NCBI GenBank assembly: GCA_017694215.1
Contig: JADIND010000186.1
Coordinates: forward strand, 1-7,920
Direction: 5' to 3'
Length of the DNA: 7,920 nt
Origin: Candidatus Scatousia excrementipullorum
GTDB taxonomy: Bacteria > Cyanobacteriota > Vampirovibrionia > Gastranaerophilales > Gastranaerophilaceae
The position numbers were made by a program, and so were the translations under genes. Numbering within the stretch: the stretch's first letter is position 1; every line of letters begins with the position of its first letter. The notes beneath the pieces were generated by a model. It ran no database searches. It saw only the letters and a list, made by a program, of their open reading frames with translations, and was not told the DNA's origin. Shown here one piece after another: positions 5,785 to 7,920 of the stretch.

Positions 5785-7656
5785 ATGAAAATTAAAGCAT
5801 GGTTATTAGTAATATGTTTGGCATTTATGGCTGTTTTTAGCCTCAAATCATTTGCCGGAACTTCTGATAATATGTTTGAACCTTATAAAATGAAAAAAGG
5901 TGAGATTTTATTCAGCCAATCAAAGCGTGTTGTTGATTCCGTTAATCCGACTCCGTATTCAAATAAAGCTGCCAGCTATCTCCCGGGTGCAAGAGGAGTT
6001 AACCAGTTAGTTTTGTATACTAAAGATTACGGTGAAAGAACCCATACTAACGAATTTGGTATGGAGGCAATAATTGTGGGTAACACTGTGACGGAACTTA
6101 GCGGGGCTGATTCGTTTATTCCGGCAGACGGTGCTGTTATCAGCGGACACGGGCTTGGAAAAACCTGGATTACTTCAAATATTTCGGTCGGAACAAAGGT
6201 TTATTATGATCAGACGACAGGTGTCATTACTACTTATACAACTTCTGACAGTTATATTTTTGAAGCCCGTCATAAAATTGATGAAGCTAAAAATATGATT
6301 ACTTATTATAAAAATGCTAACCCCCGTTATGATGTTAATGCACCTCAGTCATATATAAAAGATGCTGAAAATTATTTAAAAAAAGTTGAAAAACGTCCTG
6401 ACGAAGCTCAAAAATATTCACGTCTTGCAATCAATTCCGCAAATACGGCATTAAAAAGTATAATTCCGTATAAAAATACGGAATTTAAAGGTGTGTGGCT
6501 AAGACCTACGGAAACCAGTGAACAGGCTATTATTAATTCAATAAAAAGGATAAAAAAATCAGGTATTGATAACATTTTTATTGAAACTTATTTTCACGGT
6601 CGTACAATTTTTCCCAGCAAGACTATGGAAAGTTACGGTTTTATTGCCCAGAATGAAAAATTTGCAGGTTTTGACCCTTTGAAAATATGGATAAGAGAGG
6701 CTCACAAAAATAAGATAAAAGTCCATATATGGTTTGAAACTTTTTATGCCGGAAATCAGAAACCTAACTCAAATCCGACAAATATTTTAGCCGTCAAGCC
6801 GGAGTGGGGAAACAAAACCCGTGCAAATTATGAATCTGCAATGCCGACGCCTTCTTCTTCAGAGCATAACGGATATTTTTTAGATCCGGCAAATCCTATG
6901 GCTCAGGAGTTTTTGTATGAACTTTTAAATGAAATTATTACAACTTATAAACCTGACGGAATTAATCTCGATTATATAAGATATCCGCATGCAATCTCTT
7001 ATTCACCTTCAAGCAACTGGGGATATACGGAATATGCAAGAAACGAGTTTTACTCTATGTACGGCAAGGATCCTGTGGATTTGACTCTGAAAGACCCGCT
7101 CTGGTACCAGTGGAATAAATACAGAAGGGATAAAATTACTGATTTTGTAAAACGTATAGGTAAACTTGGCGAATCAAAAAATATTTATGTAAGTGCTGTT
7201 ATATTTCCGGACAGAGATGCCGCTATGAAATTAAAAATGCAGGACTGGCAGACATGGTCGGTTAATAATTATATAAGAGGCTTTACTCCGTTATTTTTGA
7301 CATGTAATGCAAAAACATTGAATGCAATGCTGAATGATGTTATGCAGCATAAGGCTGCAAATACGGATTTGTTTGCAGGGCTGTTTGTTACGTTTATGGG
7401 CGGCAGCGAAGAAGATTTAATAAGAGAAATTCATGAAACCAGAAAACTTGATATAAGCGGTGTTATACTTTTTGATTACGCCCATCTTGATGATAAATAT
7501 ATTAATGCAATAGCTACAAGAGTTTTTAAATACTCATCTCCTGACAATGCTCCTACACCGTCTTCTCAACCCGAAATAATTATTCCGGAAGCGGTCACCC
7601 CTCAGCCTAAACTCTTGCCGTCGCAAAAAAAGAAAAACAGTTTGATATTTAAATAA
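5785..7656 (+). CDS. Exported GHL10 (DUF187-type) glycoside-hydrolase-like protein with an NAGPA-like N-terminal domain
   Basis: A 623-aa precursor. A signal peptide (basic KIK, core about 5-20, probable cut after SFA near 24) is followed by a domain at about 65-160 with NQLVLYT (73-79), TNEFGMEAII (88-97) and GAVISGHG (116-123), a pattern seen at the N-terminus of phosphodiester-glycosidase-like proteins. A helical linker (about 160-228) leads to a (beta/alpha)8-type GHL10 domain (about 233-580) with FKGVWLRP (234-241), IDNIFIETYFHG (261-272), VHIWFETF (313-320), YFLDPANP (364-371) and the hallmark DGINLDYIRYP (391-401). The acidic residues of that last motif (D391, D396) are the best active-site candidates. 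YngK/YddW relatives are thought to act on bacterial envelope glycans, but the substrate is not established. The tail after 583 is proline/serine-rich and ends in a basic KKK segment. AGGGAG at 5772-5777 serves the start. It is third in the exported-protein operon. Confidence 0.87.
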   Translation: MKIKAWLLVICLAFMAVFSLKSFAGTSDNMFEPYKMKKGEILFSQSKRVVDSVNPTPYSNKAASYLPGARGVNQLVLYTKDYGERTHTNEFGMEAIIVGNTVTELSGADSFIPADGAVISGHGLGKTWITSNISVGTKVYYDQTTGVITTYTTSDSYIFEARHKIDEAKNMITYYKNANPRYDVNAPQSYIKDAENYLKKVEKRPDEAQKYSRLAINSANTALKSIIPYKNTEFKGVWLRPTETSEQAIINSIKRIKKSGIDNIFIETYFHGRTIFPSKTMESYGFIAQNEKFAGFDPLKIWIREAHKNKIKVHIWFETFYAGNQKPNSNPTNILAVKPEWGNKTRANYESAMPTPSSSEHNGYFLDPANPMAQEFLYELLNEIITTYKPDGINLDYIRYPHAISYSPSSNWGYTEYARNEFYSMYGKDPVDLTLKDPLWYQWNKYRRDKITDFVKRIGKLGESKNIYVSAVIFPDRDAAMKLKMQDWQTWSVNNYIRGFTPLFLTCNAKTLNAMLNDVMQHKAANTDLFAGLFVTFMGGSEEDLIREIHETRKLDISGVILFDYAHLDDKYINAIATRVFKYSSPDNAPTPSSQPEIIIPEAVTPQPKLLPSQKKKNSLIFK

Positions 7657-7667
7657 CCTTTTATTCG

Positions 7668-7676
7668 TGTTAATAT
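7668..7676 (+). promoter_or_regulatory. Extended -10 for the ComEC-like gene, possibly leaderless
   Basis: TGTTAATAT fits TGn plus the hexamer TAATAT (7671-7676), again exactly six bases before a start codon (GTG at 7683). No Shine-Dalgarno sequence and no well-spaced -35 are seen. The geometry matches that in front of ispG. Confidence 0.4.
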
Positions 7677-7682
7677 AAAACC

Positions 7683-7920
7683 GTGAGAGAACGTATAATT
7701 TCTTTTTTGCAAAACAAAAATGCCATTATGTTTATCACAGCTCTTGTTTTTATGTCGGGGATAATGGCATATTTTAATGATTGTGCTATGCAGGCTTCTG
7801 TTTTTGTTTCCGTGGCGGCTCTTTTTATTCTTTTCAGAAAATATATTTCGTATAAATATATTCTTTTCTGGATATTTATTTTTTATTTAGGCTTTTTTAA
7901 TTCTTATTTCAGAGTAAAAT
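7683..7920 (+). CDS. Membrane protein, probable ComEC/Rec2 N-terminus (cut by right edge)
   Basis: Seventy-nine codons are visible and the frame stays open to the window end. An in-frame TAA at 7671-7673 limits the start; GTG at 7683 is the first usable codon, with TTG at 7707 and ATG at 7728 as alternatives. The peptide begins with a short basic/polar segment and has hydrophobic stretches at about 15-29, 37-52 and 58-73, ending FYLGFFNSYFR. Two or three packed helices closing in a Gly-x-x-x-x-x-Arg-like element resemble the DUF4131 start of ComEC/Rec2, the inner-membrane channel for single-stranded DNA uptake in transformation. The catalytic and competence domains are outside the window, so another polytopic membrane protein is possible. 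It follows the GHL10 gene by 26 nt on the same strand and may be read from that operon as well as from its own -10. Confidence 0.5.
   Translation, partial: MRERIISFLQNKNAIMFITALVFMSGIMAYFNDCAMQASVFVSVAALFILFRKYISYKYILFWIFIFYLGFFNSYFRVK

Noticed and set aside
7657..7682. Possible terminator between the GHL10 gene and the ComEC-like gene
   Set aside because: The 26-nt gap has no stable hairpin; readthrough into the ComEC-like gene seems likely.

Overview
The window looks like chromosomal DNA of an AT-rich, Gram-negative-type bacterium. The best guess from gene content is a non-photosynthetic relative of the cyanobacteria (Vampirovibrionia/Melainabacteria, Gastranaerophilales-like). The reasons are an IctB/O-antigen-ligase-type polytopic protein next to a DUF4330 protein, a phosphodiester-glycosidase-like domain joined to a GHL10 glycoside-hydrolase-like domain, and a short non-plant-type IspG. 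This placement rests on recognition of the families, not on a search; a Firmicutes-like source is the main alternative. The standard bacterial code fits every gene. No tRNA, rRNA, CRISPR array, insertion sequence or convincing intrinsic terminator was seen.

Layout. Positions 1-3606 hold four genes on the minus strand, read right to left: a YfcE/MJ0936-type metallophosphoesterase, a PfkB/RfaE1-type sugar kinase, a membrane-anchored DUF4330 protein, and an O-antigen ligase/IctB-type membrane protein whose 3' end runs off the left edge. The last three are tightly packed (12-nt gap, then a 14-nt overlap) and look like an envelope-polysaccharide operon. A 40-nt divergent gap separates the phosphoesterase from ispG (MEP isoprenoid pathway) on the plus strand.

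From 4793 to 7656 a compact plus-strand operon encodes three exported proteins: a 108-aa secreted protein of unknown family, a 223-aa TPR protein whose start overlaps the previous stop by 11 nt, and a 623-aa cell-surface or periplasmic GHL10 glycosidase-like protein. It has the clearest promoter in the window (TTGAAA-17-TATAAT). The right edge carries the first 79 codons of a membrane protein that resembles the N-terminus of ComEC/Rec2.

How it fits together. The theme is the cell envelope: polymer synthesis or ligation on the left, an exported carbohydrate-active operon on the right, and undecaprenyl/isoprenoid precursor supply (ispG) between. The least explained part is the exported three-gene operon. 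Two plus-strand genes (ispG and the ComEC-like gene) lack a Shine-Dalgarno sequence, and each has an extended -10 ending exactly six bases before its start codon, which suggests leaderless transcripts. All intergenic gaps are under 100 nt, so there is no long gene-free stretch.
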